A program made the translations under genes and the position numbers. A stretch of 58,813 nt of DNA from JAGOEF01 sp964511665 (GTDB lineage: Bacteria; Bacteroidota; Bacteroidia; Bacteroidales; ML635J-15), in contig CAZEHA010000018.1 of assembly GCA_964511665.1 (NCBI GenBank), positions 1 to 58,813 on the forward strand. Reading direction: 5' to 3'. Below, one piece after another: positions 42,534-51,182 of the stretch; the stretch's first letter is position 1; each line of letters opens with the position of its first letter. The notes under the pieces are model-generated. The model saw only the letters and a list, made by a program, of their open reading frames with translations. It searched no databases and was not told where the DNA came from.

Positions 42534-43591
42534 ATCACAATTCACAATACTACTCTGGCGAAACAATACATCGCTATTTGAGCAATCAAATGGATCCGCC
42601 TGAAAAGGCCGAATTCGAATATAAGCTTAGCCACGATAGCTTTTTGCAAGAAGCCCTTGAAGGTTATCGCCTTACCGGGGCATCACCCTGCGATGTAAGC
42701 GTGATAGACGATATGTTGCCAACAAAATCGAAACTCTTCCGAAAACTTACGGGAATTGCATTGGCCGCTGCCGCTGTGTTCGCTGCAATAGTTTTGCTAA
42801 GCTATTTGCTTAACCTGAATACCAATTCTCTTATAAAAAGTAAGCAGCTTATTGCGCATCGGGGCGATGTGAACCACCGCCTAATCGAAATAACTCCCGA
42901 TACCATAGGAACTATCGTGAATAGGGAAACTCTTTTTATTGCCGAGTTCCGAAAGAAACCTGAGCCGCGCTTTATTGCCGAAAGCATTGCTCCCTTATAT
43001 GCCGATATCAGAATACATATCGACAACAGTAATTACGAACGCAATAGCCTGGAATACTACCGCTATAGTTCAAACCAACCTTATACGTATATTGCCGGCT
43101 TCAAAGTAGTCGATTATCGTTTTGCAAGGCGCAACAACCGAAGAAACAACGAAATACCCACCAACCGTGTGCTTACGGGTAACGAAGAATACCTGTACAA
43201 GCCACTGAACGAGCAAATTGCCTATGTCGATTTTCTGGAAGAGAGCCTCTTGATGATGCAACAAAAAAACTATTACGATGCCATAGAAGCTTTCGATGAA
43301 ATTCTCGACCAGTACCCCGATGATGCAAACGCTATGTTCTACAAATCGATATGTATGTATCAGGTTAACCAAAACCGTCAGGCTCTCGAAGGTTTTGCGG
43401 CTGTGGCTCAGATGCGTGTAAATACGTTTTATGAAGATGCCCGCTGGTACAGTAGCATTATTCTGAAAGAAGAAAAGCAATATGCAGCTGCCGAAAAAGC
43501 ACTTAACGAAATTGTTCGCGATAACGGGTATTATGGAGTGCAGGCCAGGCGCGAACTCGATGAATTGTATAAAATGTTTCAAAACGAATAA
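42530..43591 (+). CDS. Membrane-anchored TPR protein, likely anti-sigma factor
   Basis: 353 residues. The cytoplasmic N-terminus (1-70) has TIHRYLSNQMDPPEKAEFEYKL and LQEALEGYR, a pattern seen in Bacteroidota anti-sigma-like proteins. One membrane helix follows (about 74-96, GIALAAAAVFAAIVLLSYLL). The periplasmic part has an unassigned region (about 100-225) and a TPR-like tail (about 235-345; YDAIEAFDEILDQYPDDANA, QNRQALEGFAAVAQ). No HxxxCxxC zinc motif of classical ZAS domains. The 4-bp overlap with the sigma gene is the main reason for the anti-sigma call. Confidence 0.72.
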   Translation: MNHNSQYYSGETIHRYLSNQMDPPEKAEFEYKLSHDSFLQEALEGYRLTGASPCDVSVIDDMLPTKSKLFRKLTGIALAAAAVFAAIVLLSYLLNLNTNSLIKSKQLIAHRGDVNHRLIEITPDTIGTIVNRETLFIAEFRKKPEPRFIAESIAPLYADIRIHIDNSNYERNSLEYYRYSSNQPYTYIAGFKVVDYRFARRNNRRNNEIPTNRVLTGNEEYLYKPLNEQIAYVDFLEESLLMMQQKNYYDAIEAFDEILDQYPDDANAMFYKSICMYQVNQNRQALEGFAAVAQMRVNTFYEDARWYSSIILKEEKQYAAAEKALNEIVRDNGYYGVQARRELDELYKMFQNE

Positions 43592-43606
43592 ACTCCCGAT
43601 AACAAT

Positions 43607-44845
43607 ATGAAACTATATCTGCTGTTCCTGATTCTCCTCATTCCCGGTGTGGCAATGAGCCAGCAGTACAGTAAAATATCGGGCAAAGTGTTCGATGCCG
43701 AAACAGGTGAGCCGGTGGCGGATGTTAATGTAGTGGTAAAATCGAATGGTAGTGGAACAATCACAGGGGCAGGCGGAGTGTACACAGCTAGCGTTAAAGC
43801 CACAGGCGATACACTGATGTTTTCTCATGTAAGATATGCCTCACAGGAATATGCTGTTCAATCGCTACACATCAATCACAACATTAGCCTTGAGCCTATG
43901 CTTCATATGCTGCCACCGGCCGAGGTAAGGCCTGTTTTTAATGTCAGTCGTGGCATGCTGCTCGATGTTAGCGACTACACTTTTGTGGGCGATTCAATAC
44001 TGTATGTGGGTTACTGTTATCGCTACGGCAAAGATAAAAACCCATGGCTGGTAATGATGGGGCCGCAAGGCGATACTGTTTTTACGCATTGCGTGGGTAT
44101 TGAGGGCAACTTATTTCGCGATTGCCTGGGGAACATACATTATCTTACCGAAAAGTCGGCATTTCAACTGGTGTTTGCACACAAATCAGTGGAGCTTGCT
44201 TATCAGTATCCCATAAAAAAATTCAACGAAGCTATGCAACCATGCAAACTCGAAAGCATGGGAAAGCTGCTGTTTGGCGAATATGCCGAAAGCAATCAGG
44301 TGCTGTTTTACTACTACACCGATACAATCAGTCTGCAATGGGAAATGTTTAGAACCATAGCCGATGAACGAAAACTCGAAATGCTTGCGTTTCAGGGTTT
44401 GTTCTTTTCCATGGGGCAAAAGGGTCCCGATGCAGCCGATTTACGTTTCGAAAAAATGATGATGTACAAACCGGTGTTTGCTCCTGTTGTTAAAGCAAAC
44501 GATACCATAGCCATAATTAACTATACCGATTCGCTGATTGAATGGTATACCCCGCGTTTCGAGTTTTTGGGCAGCACCGGTATTTCGTTTCAGAACAACC
44601 GGTTTATCGAAAATCAAATAGTGGTCGATAATGCCAATGGCAAGGTATATGCCGTATTTCTCCGTAATGGAAAAACTGTAGTGAGGCAAATTTTTCTGCA
44701 CAATGGAAGTTTGGGGCCCGACATTCATATTCCCGATTTTTACTGGATCGACAATATTCAGGTGCACCGTGGGAAACTGTATTTTTTGTATCGCGAAAAA
44801 TACACCGGCGACTTACGCTCGTTGTATCGCATGAATCTGGAATGA
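43607..44845 (+). CDS. Secreted protein with carboxypeptidase-regulatory domain and propeller-like body
   Basis: 412 residues. Signal peptide (to about 18, GVAMSQQ), a CarboxypepD_reg-like domain (about 22-105; SKISGKVFDAETGEPVADVNVVV, GDTLMFSHVRYASQEYAV), then a region of repeated strands with D-x-x-x-N and Y-x-x-Y patterns (VGDSILYVGYCYRYGKDKN, HYLTEKSAFQLVF, YAVFLRNGKTVV, KLYFLYREKYTGDL) that looks like a six-bladed propeller. Function unknown. Last gene of the sigma-factor cassette, 15 bp after the TPR gene. Its final 29 codons plus stop lie within the 222-bp duplicated segment. Confidence 0.75.
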   Translation: MKLYLLFLILLIPGVAMSQQYSKISGKVFDAETGEPVADVNVVVKSNGSGTITGAGGVYTASVKATGDTLMFSHVRYASQEYAVQSLHINHNISLEPMLHMLPPAEVRPVFNVSRGMLLDVSDYTFVGDSILYVGYCYRYGKDKNPWLVMMGPQGDTVFTHCVGIEGNLFRDCLGNIHYLTEKSAFQLVFAHKSVELAYQYPIKKFNEAMQPCKLESMGKLLFGEYAESNQVLFYYYTDTISLQWEMFRTIADERKLEMLAFQGLFFSMGQKGPDAADLRFEKMMMYKPVFAPVVKANDTIAIINYTDSLIEWYTPRFEFLGSTGISFQNNRFIENQIVVDNANGKVYAVFLRNGKTVVRQIFLHNGSLGPDIHIPDFYWIDNIQVHRGKLYFLYREKYTGDLRSLYRMNLE

Positions 44846-44977
44846 TGTTTATTCGGAACTGCCTTCTACAAACTTGTATCCAACACCTTTAACGGTTTTT
44901 ATATAGCGGTCGCCAAATCGTTCGCGTAGTTTGCGTATGTGTACATCAATGGTGCGTTCGCCCACAAAGGTGCTGCC
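44756..44977. repeat. 222-bp direct repeat, copy 1
   Basis: Identical base for base to 45613-45834 (offset 857). It covers the last 90 bp of the propeller-like gene and a copy of the last 42 codons of the response regulator gene. Matching ends at t/c differences on the right and t/a on the left. Confidence 0.97.
44849..44977 (-). pseudogene. Duplicated C-terminal fragment of the OmpR-type response regulator
   Basis: The 42 codons plus stop encode GSTFVGERTIDVHIRKLRER and the rest of the winged-helix end, identical to the intact gene at 45706-46410. Beyond 44977 the sequence changes to unrelated DNA, so no start, receiver domain or complete DNA-binding domain is present. Not functional. Confidence 0.9.
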
Positions 44978-45612
44978 TTAAATTTGCCAAACTTGTCCTT
45001 TTTCATGCTGCCGTTTAGGGTTACCCCCTAATAAAGAGAGGGAATGATTTTGATGTAAAAATCGATACAGAATTAATTTATTCATTTGTCAACTTTTTCC
45101 TTGATGAAAAAGTAACAAAAAATCAAGACAAAAATATGCTGCCCCCCCGCTCAATCCGTTTAATGAAAAAACTACCAAAGTAGTGTTTTGTTGGCGCTGC
45201 TCTACACTATATGCAGCAAGCGTCCACGCTTGATGCGAAAATATAACAGCCCTGTTTAAAACAATGGGCCAACAAAACAAAGCGGCGCGAAGCAAACCGT
45301 AGTCGGATTCGTGGGGTGTTTGCGTCGCTTGCCCTTTGGTGTTTTTTCTTTTAAACGGCTATTCACGCCCGGGCTGGCTCGCATTTTTGTCGGTGGCTGC
45401 CCGCGCCGCGTTGCCTGAAATGACAAGTGAACCCTAGTGCTTAGGAATACACCCATATCAGGCTTAATAATGTAACAAATCTCAAGTTATTCGTACATAT
45501 TAAAAAATGAATAAATTTGCTTAGTGCGCTGAATTTATTGTTTGTTAAAACTCAATTTGTTGTTAATAAACTATTTGCGATAATATATTTATTGCTGGAG
45601 ACAAATCACTAA
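44978..45612. other. 635-bp apparently non-coding insert between direct repeats
   Basis: No convincing gene. Short open frames here (for example 45256-45456, minus) are Arg/Pro/Lys-rich and lack any start signal or domain. The segment has three parts: an AT-rich edge with TTGATGAAAAAGTAACAAAA at 45101-45120 and a run of seven C after 45140; a palindrome at 45213-45236; a GC-richer part (45270-45425) with base composition unlike the neighbours; then AT-rich sequence to 45612. It looks to me like the non-coding dispersed repeats of Bacteroidota genomes. No transposase and no terminal inverted repeats were seen. Confidence 0.7.
45213..45236. repeat. REP-like palindrome, copy 3
   Basis: GCAGCAAGCGT-CC-ACGCTTGATGC, 24 bases, one mismatched pair. 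Differs from copy 2 (32685-32708) at only a few positions. Lies inside the 635-bp insert. Confidence 0.85.
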
Positions 45613-45702
45613 ATTCAGGTGCACCGTGGGAAACTGTATTTTTTGTATCGCGAAAAATACACCGGCGACTTACGCTCGTTGTATCGCATGAATCTGGAAT
45701 GA
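45613..45702 (+). pseudogene. Duplicated 3' fragment of the propeller-like gene
   Basis: 29 codons plus stop, identical to the end of the gene at 43607-44845 (IQVHRGKLYFLYREKYTGDL and following). No upstream reading frame belongs to it. Confidence 0.88.
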
Positions 45703-45834
45703 TGTTTATTCGGAACTGCCTTCTACAAACTTGTATCCAACACCTTTAACGGTTTTTATATAGCGGTCGCCAAATCGTTCGCGTAGTTTGCGTATGTGTA
45801 CATCAATGGTGCGTTCGCCCACAAAGGTGCTGCC
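45613..45834. repeat. 222-bp direct repeat, copy 2
   Basis: Exact copy of 44756-44977. This copy holds the genuine 3' end of the response regulator gene, and a 30-codon piece of the propeller-like gene. Confidence 0.97.
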
Positions 45835-46410
45835 CCAAATTTTGTCGTAAATTTCTTCGCGGGTAAAAACCTTGCCCGGTTTTGAAACCAGTAGTGCCAT
45901 AAGTTCGAATTCCTTGCGCGGCAACAGGTGATTGTTGCCGTTTTCGTAAATCACGTACTTTTCGCGGTCGATAACAAAATCTCCGTTTTTGGTTTCGCCG
46001 CTGCGCATTTTTCCATTCCCGTTCTTCTGATAATTACTCTGGCGGCGCAACATTGCTTTTACCTTGGTAATTAACACTTTCGGATTTATGGGTTTTACAA
46101 TATAATCGTCGGCACCTGCTTCAAGACCGGCAATGTGCGAATAGTCTTCGCCACGGGCAGTAAGCATTATGATGATAACCGATTTTCCATTGAATTTTTC
46201 GCGCATACGTTCGCATAATTCTATGCCATCCATTCCCGGCATCATAACATCGAGTATTACAACATCGGGAATGTTTTTTTGCACATAACTCAAGGCTTCG
46301 CTGCTTCCTGAACAGGCGTGTACGTTGAAATCGTTTTTCTTGAAGTTGTATTCCAGAAACTCAAGAATGTCGTTGTCGTCGTCGACCAGTAAAATGTTGT
46401 GCTTTACCAT
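45706..46410 (-). CDS. OmpR/PhoB-family response regulator, orphan
   Basis: 234 residues from the ATG at 46410 (MVKHNILLVDDDND). The frame opens 12 codons earlier, but that would place residues before the receiver fold. Receiver domain: D10-D12 acidic pocket, phospho-acceptor Asp54 (VILDVMMPGMDG), Thr in IIMLTARGE, Lys in DYIVKPI. Winged-helix DNA-binding domain (about 130-230; LLPRKEFELMALLVSKPGKVFTR in part, RTIDVHIRKLRERFG, TVKGVGYKF). No histidine kinase is adjacent. It lies 135 bp downstream of a TonB receptor gene on the same strand. Its C-terminal 42 codons are duplicated at 44849-44977. Confidence 0.92.
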   Translation of the reverse strand: MVKHNILLVDDDNDILEFLEYNFKKNDFNVHACSGSSEALSYVQKNIPDVVILDVMMPGMDGIELCERMREKFNGKSVIIIMLTARGEDYSHIAGLEAGADDYIVKPINPKVLITKVKAMLRRQSNYQKNGNGKMRSGETKNGDFVIDREKYVIYENGNNHLLPRKEFELMALLVSKPGKVFTREEIYDKIWGSTFVGERTIDVHIRKLRERFGDRYIKTVKGVGYKFVEGSSE

Positions 46411-46545
46411 GTTGTTGCTTATTGTTAGTGTTGTACCATTTTGCATGGCGTTGGCATTGTCAAAATTAGCTACTGCCCAATAACAGCAGGTTAAATTAAA
46501 CTTAATTAATCGTTAAGTATATAGTTGTATTTTCCAATATTTCAG

Positions 46546-49440
46546 TTACTTAAAAGGTGAATAGCTTATTCTAAACTGAAAACTGCGTCCTGAATACAGT
46601 CTCGAAAAATACTGATCGGCAGCTTCATACGACACATATACCGATTCCTGTTTCGAATCGAGAATATTTTCAATTTTTATCCCTGCCTGCAGCTTATTGT
46701 CGGCAGTGAGAGCCATATTCATATTGAAATTGAGGCTGTGAAATTGTTTCGAATAAATATCGGGTCGGTCGGCGATGCCTGCATATAGCAGGGTAGGGCC
46801 TTGAACATTATAATACAATGCTGCTTCTAATCCTTTCCAGAATCCTTTATCACCCTTAAACGACATACCTGCATTCACAATATAAGGTGCTTGTCCGGCC
46901 ATGTCGCGGTAGTTGCCAATTATTTGCCCTGTACGTGCATTCTCGGTTCGGCTGTCGAATTCAGTTTTGCTGAGCTCTATTCTCGATGCCGTATGGGTAT
47001 AGTTCAGGTTTAGCGAAATACTTTTTAGTTTAGGGGTTATGAATCCGAGGTGCTTGCGCAATTCAAATTCTGCGCCCAGCACCCGTCCGTTGCCCACGTT
47101 GCGTGGTTGCAATGCCCCTATTTGAGTTGCAAACTGTACAATTTCGATAGGATTTATAAAGTTTTTGTAAAAACCGCTTACCGAAAACAATTGTGCGTCT
47201 TTCATGAAAAACTCGTAACGTAGGTCGATGTTGTAGATGTCAGTAATTGTAAGATTGCCGTTCCAATATTCTACGCCTGCCATGTCGTTGGCATCTCGAA
47301 ATAAACCACCAATAAATGTTCTACCACTAATAGGGTCGAAAATTTCGGCGTACGATAGTTCTTTAAACGAAGGGCGGGCAATGGTTTTTGACGCAGCCAT
47401 GCGGAGGTTTTGTTTTTCGCTGAGCGACCATATCAGGTTAAGAGCAGGGAATACGCCGGGAGAATTGAGCACAACGTCATTGTTTAATCTGTTGTATCCC
47501 AGTTGGTCGCGGCCGGTGTAACGCTGCATGTAATGCTCGAATCGTAATCCCACAACTACCTTTAGTGTAGGAAGAGGGCTTAATTCGGTTGAAACATAGG
47601 CTGCACGACTGTGAACATTGGCACTGAACTGATTTGGATTCACCGGCACAAACGGTGTTTCGTAAGTGGTTCCCTGTGTGGCTGATCCGTTAAGCGGCCA
47701 TAAATTATCGGGCGAAAAAATTTCGTTTGGGTCACCGGTAAGCGAAACACCTCTGATGTTAATGGCAAAATTTCTGATTACAAACTCACGTTGCTTGTAA
47801 GTGTAGGCTGCCCCAAACTGAAGCTTCGCTTTTCGCGAAAATATCACATACTCGTATGCCGCATTGCCGGCAGCCGAAATGTTGAATTCCAACAATCTGC
47901 GCCAAATTCTTTCAGGGAAACCCGATTCGGTGCTGATACTGTATACTCCTTCGCGGTTTTCGTATCGTGTAAAACGAACATCGGGGTCGTATATGCCCGA
48001 TAGTGTAGGCGAAAACTTCCAGTCGGCACTCCATTTTGTATTTTCGAATGAATGCTTGCCATCGACTAATAAATTGGTTAGATTACGCTGGCTATAGTCG
48101 AGAGTGTGAATCAGTCCATCGAAATTTGAACCGAGGCTGGTTTTATAGAAATCGAAGATTCCTGCTTTCGATTCACCGTTTTGCAAATGCATCAGGTTGA
48201 TACGGTATTTGTTTTTAACCGTTTTAAAAGCGATGCCGGCCATTGCACTGACAAAAACCGAATTCGCACCAAATTCTCCAACTTGGTACTCTCGCCTGTC
48301 GAGTTCGTTGAGGTCTTTATTGCCATGAAGACCATATCGCCCATATTCTACATCTTGGTAATAATCAGTAGAATTTTTGTACGATATGGCAAAAGTATAT
48401 CCTATAGTACGTTTACTTTTCACAATCTGATTGCCCCAGTTTGCCCCAAAACCGAAATCCATGAGGCTCATTTTTTGTGATGCAGCCATTGTTGGGTTGA
48501 ATGCACCCAAAATTTCTTTATAGCGCTGTGCCTTTTCGCCATGAATATTGCCGACTACTTCGGCAAATTGCGGGATGTTGGTAGTTGCGGGTATCGCCCG
48601 GGTACCGTCGTCGAATCCGAGAAAATCGGTTTTCCCGCCGGCATAGGTCAGGTATTGCGAATTGAAATGTGCTCCGGGGTTGTAGCCTGCCGAAAAACTG
48701 TAGCTGCTTTGCTTGGTTTCGGGAAAATCTTTGGTTTCGATGTTGATAATGCCACCGGTGAAATCGGCGGGTAACTCGGCTCCAAAGGTTTTGGTAACAA
48801 CAATATTGTCGATAATATTCACCGGAAAAATGTCCATTTGAATGGTGTTTCTGTCGGGGTCGAGACCGGGTACGTCCATGCCATTAAGTATAGTTTTGGC
48901 ATATCGGTCTCCCAGACCACGTACAAAGACGTATTTGCCTCCTGTTACCGAAACCCCAGGTACACGCCGCATCGACGATGCTGCATCGGAGTCGCCAATT
49001 TTTTTGAAATTTGCCGACGATATACCGTCAATCATGCTTACCGATTTACGCTTCATGGCAACCAAAGCATTTTCGTTATTTCTCACTTCGTTGGCTGTAA
49101 CGGTTACCTCGGCAAGCAGGAAGCCTTCTTCTTTAAGTAATATGTCGCCCAAAACCAATACCTGACCGGATTTCAGTTGAACATCCTTAACCACAAGTGT
49201 TTGATACGAAATAAACGAAAATTCGAGCGTATAGTTGCCCGGCTGTAGTTTTAGGTTAAACTTACCATCGAGGTCGGAGGTGGTTCCTGTGTTTGTCCCC
49301 TGAACTACTATAGCAACAGCCGGTAAACTTTCGCCCGACTGCGCATCGTAAACGGTTCCCCTAACTGTAGCTTCCTGCGAAAAGGCCAAAATCTGCACTA
49401 CAAGCAGCATGGCAGTCAACATCATCGTTTTTGGGTTCAT
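46546..49440 (-). CDS. TonB-dependent outer-membrane receptor
   Basis: 964 residues: signal peptide (to about 21, AFSQEA), CarboxypepD_reg-like domain (about 24-110; VRGTVYDAQSGESLPAVAIV, GNYTLEFSFISYQTLVV), plug (about 115-245; MKRKSVSMIDGISSANFKKI, DAASSMRRVPGVSVTGGKYV, VRGLGDRYAKTILNGMDVPG, ADFTGGIINIETKDFPE) and a 22-strand-type barrel ending in FRISYSPF. The plug with SVxMxDGIS and GLGDRY is common in large Bacteroidota receptors. Substrate unknown. A beta-helix-like lipoprotein gene lies upstream, separated by a terminator, and a response regulator downstream. Phosphate or metal uptake is possible, not shown. Confidence 0.92.
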   Translation of the reverse strand: MNPKTMMLTAMLLVVQILAFSQEATVRGTVYDAQSGESLPAVAIVVQGTNTGTTSDLDGKFNLKLQPGNYTLEFSFISYQTLVVKDVQLKSGQVLVLGDILLKEEGFLLAEVTVTANEVRNNENALVAMKRKSVSMIDGISSANFKKIGDSDAASSMRRVPGVSVTGGKYVFVRGLGDRYAKTILNGMDVPGLDPDRNTIQMDIFPVNIIDNIVVTKTFGAELPADFTGGIINIETKDFPETKQSSYSFSAGYNPGAHFNSQYLTYAGGKTDFLGFDDGTRAIPATTNIPQFAEVVGNIHGEKAQRYKEILGAFNPTMAASQKMSLMDFGFGANWGNQIVKSKRTIGYTFAISYKNSTDYYQDVEYGRYGLHGNKDLNELDRREYQVGEFGANSVFVSAMAGIAFKTVKNKYRINLMHLQNGESKAGIFDFYKTSLGSNFDGLIHTLDYSQRNLTNLLVDGKHSFENTKWSADWKFSPTLSGIYDPDVRFTRYENREGVYSISTESGFPERIWRRLLEFNISAAGNAAYEYVIFSRKAKLQFGAAYTYKQREFVIRNFAINIRGVSLTGDPNEIFSPDNLWPLNGSATQGTTYETPFVPVNPNQFSANVHSRAAYVSTELSPLPTLKVVVGLRFEHYMQRYTGRDQLGYNRLNNDVVLNSPGVFPALNLIWSLSEKQNLRMAASKTIARPSFKELSYAEIFDPISGRTFIGGLFRDANDMAGVEYWNGNLTITDIYNIDLRYEFFMKDAQLFSVSGFYKNFINPIEIVQFATQIGALQPRNVGNGRVLGAEFELRKHLGFITPKLKSISLNLNYTHTASRIELSKTEFDSRTENARTGQIIGNYRDMAGQAPYIVNAGMSFKGDKGFWKGLEAALYYNVQGPTLLYAGIADRPDIYSKQFHSLNFNMNMALTADNKLQAGIKIENILDSKQESVYVSYEAADQYFSRLYSGRSFQFRISYSPFK

Positions 49441-49468
49441 TGTGTGTGTAATATTGCGTATGATTAAT

Positions 49469-49498
49469 GCAAAAGCCCGCAGACCTTTTGGCCTGCGA
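49469..49498 (-). terminator. Terminator between the lipoprotein and TonB receptor genes
   Basis: An 11-bp stem including G-U pairs (49473-49483 with 49488-49498), AAAA loop; on the minus strand it is followed by TTTT. It lies 27 bases past the lipoprotein stop and 29 bases before the receptor start, so it may tune expression of the receptor. Confidence 0.72.
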
Positions 49499-49524
49499 GC
49501 ATTCTGTCTGAAAAAAAACTTATA

Positions 49525-50727
49525 TTAAAAGTCTGAAAGTTCACCTGCCAAATAAGCCCATGTCCAATTGGTGAATTTTGTTTTGTCGGCACCCACAGTG
49601 TTTGCTCCTGCAGCAACAGCCGTGGCATGTGTGTCGGTTCCGTTTTTAAACACCGATGTTAGTTCAACACCATCGGCTAAGGTGATTTGCAGATTGCTAA
49701 AAACCAAATCACCGGCTGCAAAGTTTGCAATGGTAGCATCACCCGACAGTGAGAAGTCGCCACGACCATCTGATGTGGCCGGATCGGGGAAATTAAAGAA
49801 ATAAATGTTTTGGGATGTGCCACGGGCACCGGCGCGAAAATCGCCTAGTTCGGCAACACTACTTCCTTTTATGCTACCGTTCTGAACGGTGTGACCGGCC
49901 AGCATGGCTCCTTCGGGGCCGTCGATTTCGAGTGTGTGGTCGGTATCGTTACCTGCAATAACAATAAAGTTGTTTAAAGTACCTGCCCAAGACTGGTCGG
50001 TGTCGATGGCATCGTCGCCGGCATTCCATACTAATGCATGAGATACATTTACTGTACCACCAAAAAACTCGATACCATCGTCTTGATTGGCAATTACTTC
50101 TACGTACTCAATTGTGGTTCCTGCACCTACACCACCCAAGGTGAGACCGTTGATTTCGTTGCCTTCGCCTATATTGGCTCCACCGTGACGAATTGAAACA
50201 TAGCGGATAATACCCGAGTTGTCGTTGGCGTTGTTGCCACCGTACAATCCATTTTGGTCTGAAGGTGGAATGCCTTCTATTTGCATGGCATCACTTGATG
50301 CAGAAATGGGAGCATTCCCCAAAACAATTAAACCACCCCACAATCCGTTCAGGTCTGGGTCGAGGTTGGGACTGGCTACCATACCGGGTTCAATTTCATC
50401 GGCAATGGTGGTGAAAATAATGGGCTGTGTGGCAGTGCCTTCGGCAAAAATTTGTGCGCCACGGGCAATAATCAGTGCAGTGGCATTGGCACCCGTGCCG
50501 GCCTGTCCTTTAATAATAACACCGGGCTCAATGGTTAAACTTACTCCCGATACCACAGTAATGCGACCGGCCAAAATATAGGTTTTTCCGGTTTCCCATG
50601 TGGTGTTTTCGGTAATGTTTTGCGTGATGGTGAATGTAGTGTCGGGAGTTTGCTCCTCGGGTTTACACGAGTTCAGTACAATAGCTGAAACAGCTAAAAT
50701 CACGAATAAATAGATTGTTCGTTTCAT
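49525..50727 (-). CDS. Lipoprotein with right-handed beta-helix-like repeats
   Basis: 400 residues from the ATG at 50727 (MKRTIYLFVILAVSAIVLNSC, lipobox LNSC with Cys21). An ATG 12 codons earlier would put a Lys-rich stretch before the signal and is less likely. The body has stacked short turns: TWETGKTYILAGRITVVSGV, SLTIEPGVIIKG, ALIIARGAQIFAEG, GLWGGLIVLG, GIIRYVSIRHGG, TTIEYVEVIANQDDGIEFFG. This pattern is a parallel beta-helix. Such lipoproteins are often next to TonB receptors in Bacteroidota and probably bind ligand at the surface. The ligand is unknown. Confidence 0.82.
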   Translation of the reverse strand: MKRTIYLFVILAVSAIVLNSCKPEEQTPDTTFTITQNITENTTWETGKTYILAGRITVVSGVSLTIEPGVIIKGQAGTGANATALIIARGAQIFAEGTATQPIIFTTIADEIEPGMVASPNLDPDLNGLWGGLIVLGNAPISASSDAMQIEGIPPSDQNGLYGGNNANDNSGIIRYVSIRHGGANIGEGNEINGLTLGGVGAGTTIEYVEVIANQDDGIEFFGGTVNVSHALVWNAGDDAIDTDQSWAGTLNNFIVIAGNDTDHTLEIDGPEGAMLAGHTVQNGSIKGSSVAELGDFRAGARGTSQNIYFFNFPDPATSDGRGDFSLSGDATIANFAAGDLVFSNLQITLADGVELTSVFKNGTDTHATAVAAGANTVGADKTKFTNWTWAYLAGELSDF

Positions 50728-51182
50728 AGTTTTTTTAATTTTTTGTTTAGAATTGGTTTTCATGCAGCAAATAAACTACGATAAATCGACGTGAATTTTA
50801 CGGCATCAATATGTTTTTATTAGGTAATTGTTAAGGTTTTAGTCTAATGTTAAGAAAGTGTAAATGATGGGAAGCAATCGATTGTTTGCTGTATTTATTT
50901 TGAAGGTTAAACTTGTGTTATTCAAATAATTATATAAGTATTGTTTTCTTAGTTTATGTATTTTACCTCATACACCTAAGTCCCCGATTGAGAAGTGTTG
51001 TGTAGCACTGCACTAAATGTATTACATTGAGAGCTGGGAAATAGCTTGTGCGTTGATTTCTGTGCAGCAAATACTAACACATTGCAAAGGCAGGTTATGT
51101 ATTAAACAGCGATAAAAACTGGCGTAATATGAAGTGATTCAGTATTTTCGGTACTTGCCGTAAAAAAATGAAAAGCTTGTTA
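50728..51182. other. 455-bp intergenic region upstream of the lipoprotein gene
   Basis: No gene found. It is AT-rich and holds the leader and promoter region for the minus-strand lipoprotein gene. Two copies of TGTTAAG lie at about 50829-50855, 19 bases apart, a possible operator. No tRNA or palindrome of note. Confidence 0.55.

Noticed and set aside
45256..45456. 66-residue minus-strand frame in the 635-bp insert
   Set aside because: Composition and lack of signals suggest non-coding repeat DNA; no domain recognised.
44978..45612. Insertion sequence
   Set aside because: No transposase frame, no terminal inverted repeats, and a 222-bp flanking duplication is too long for a normal target-site duplication.
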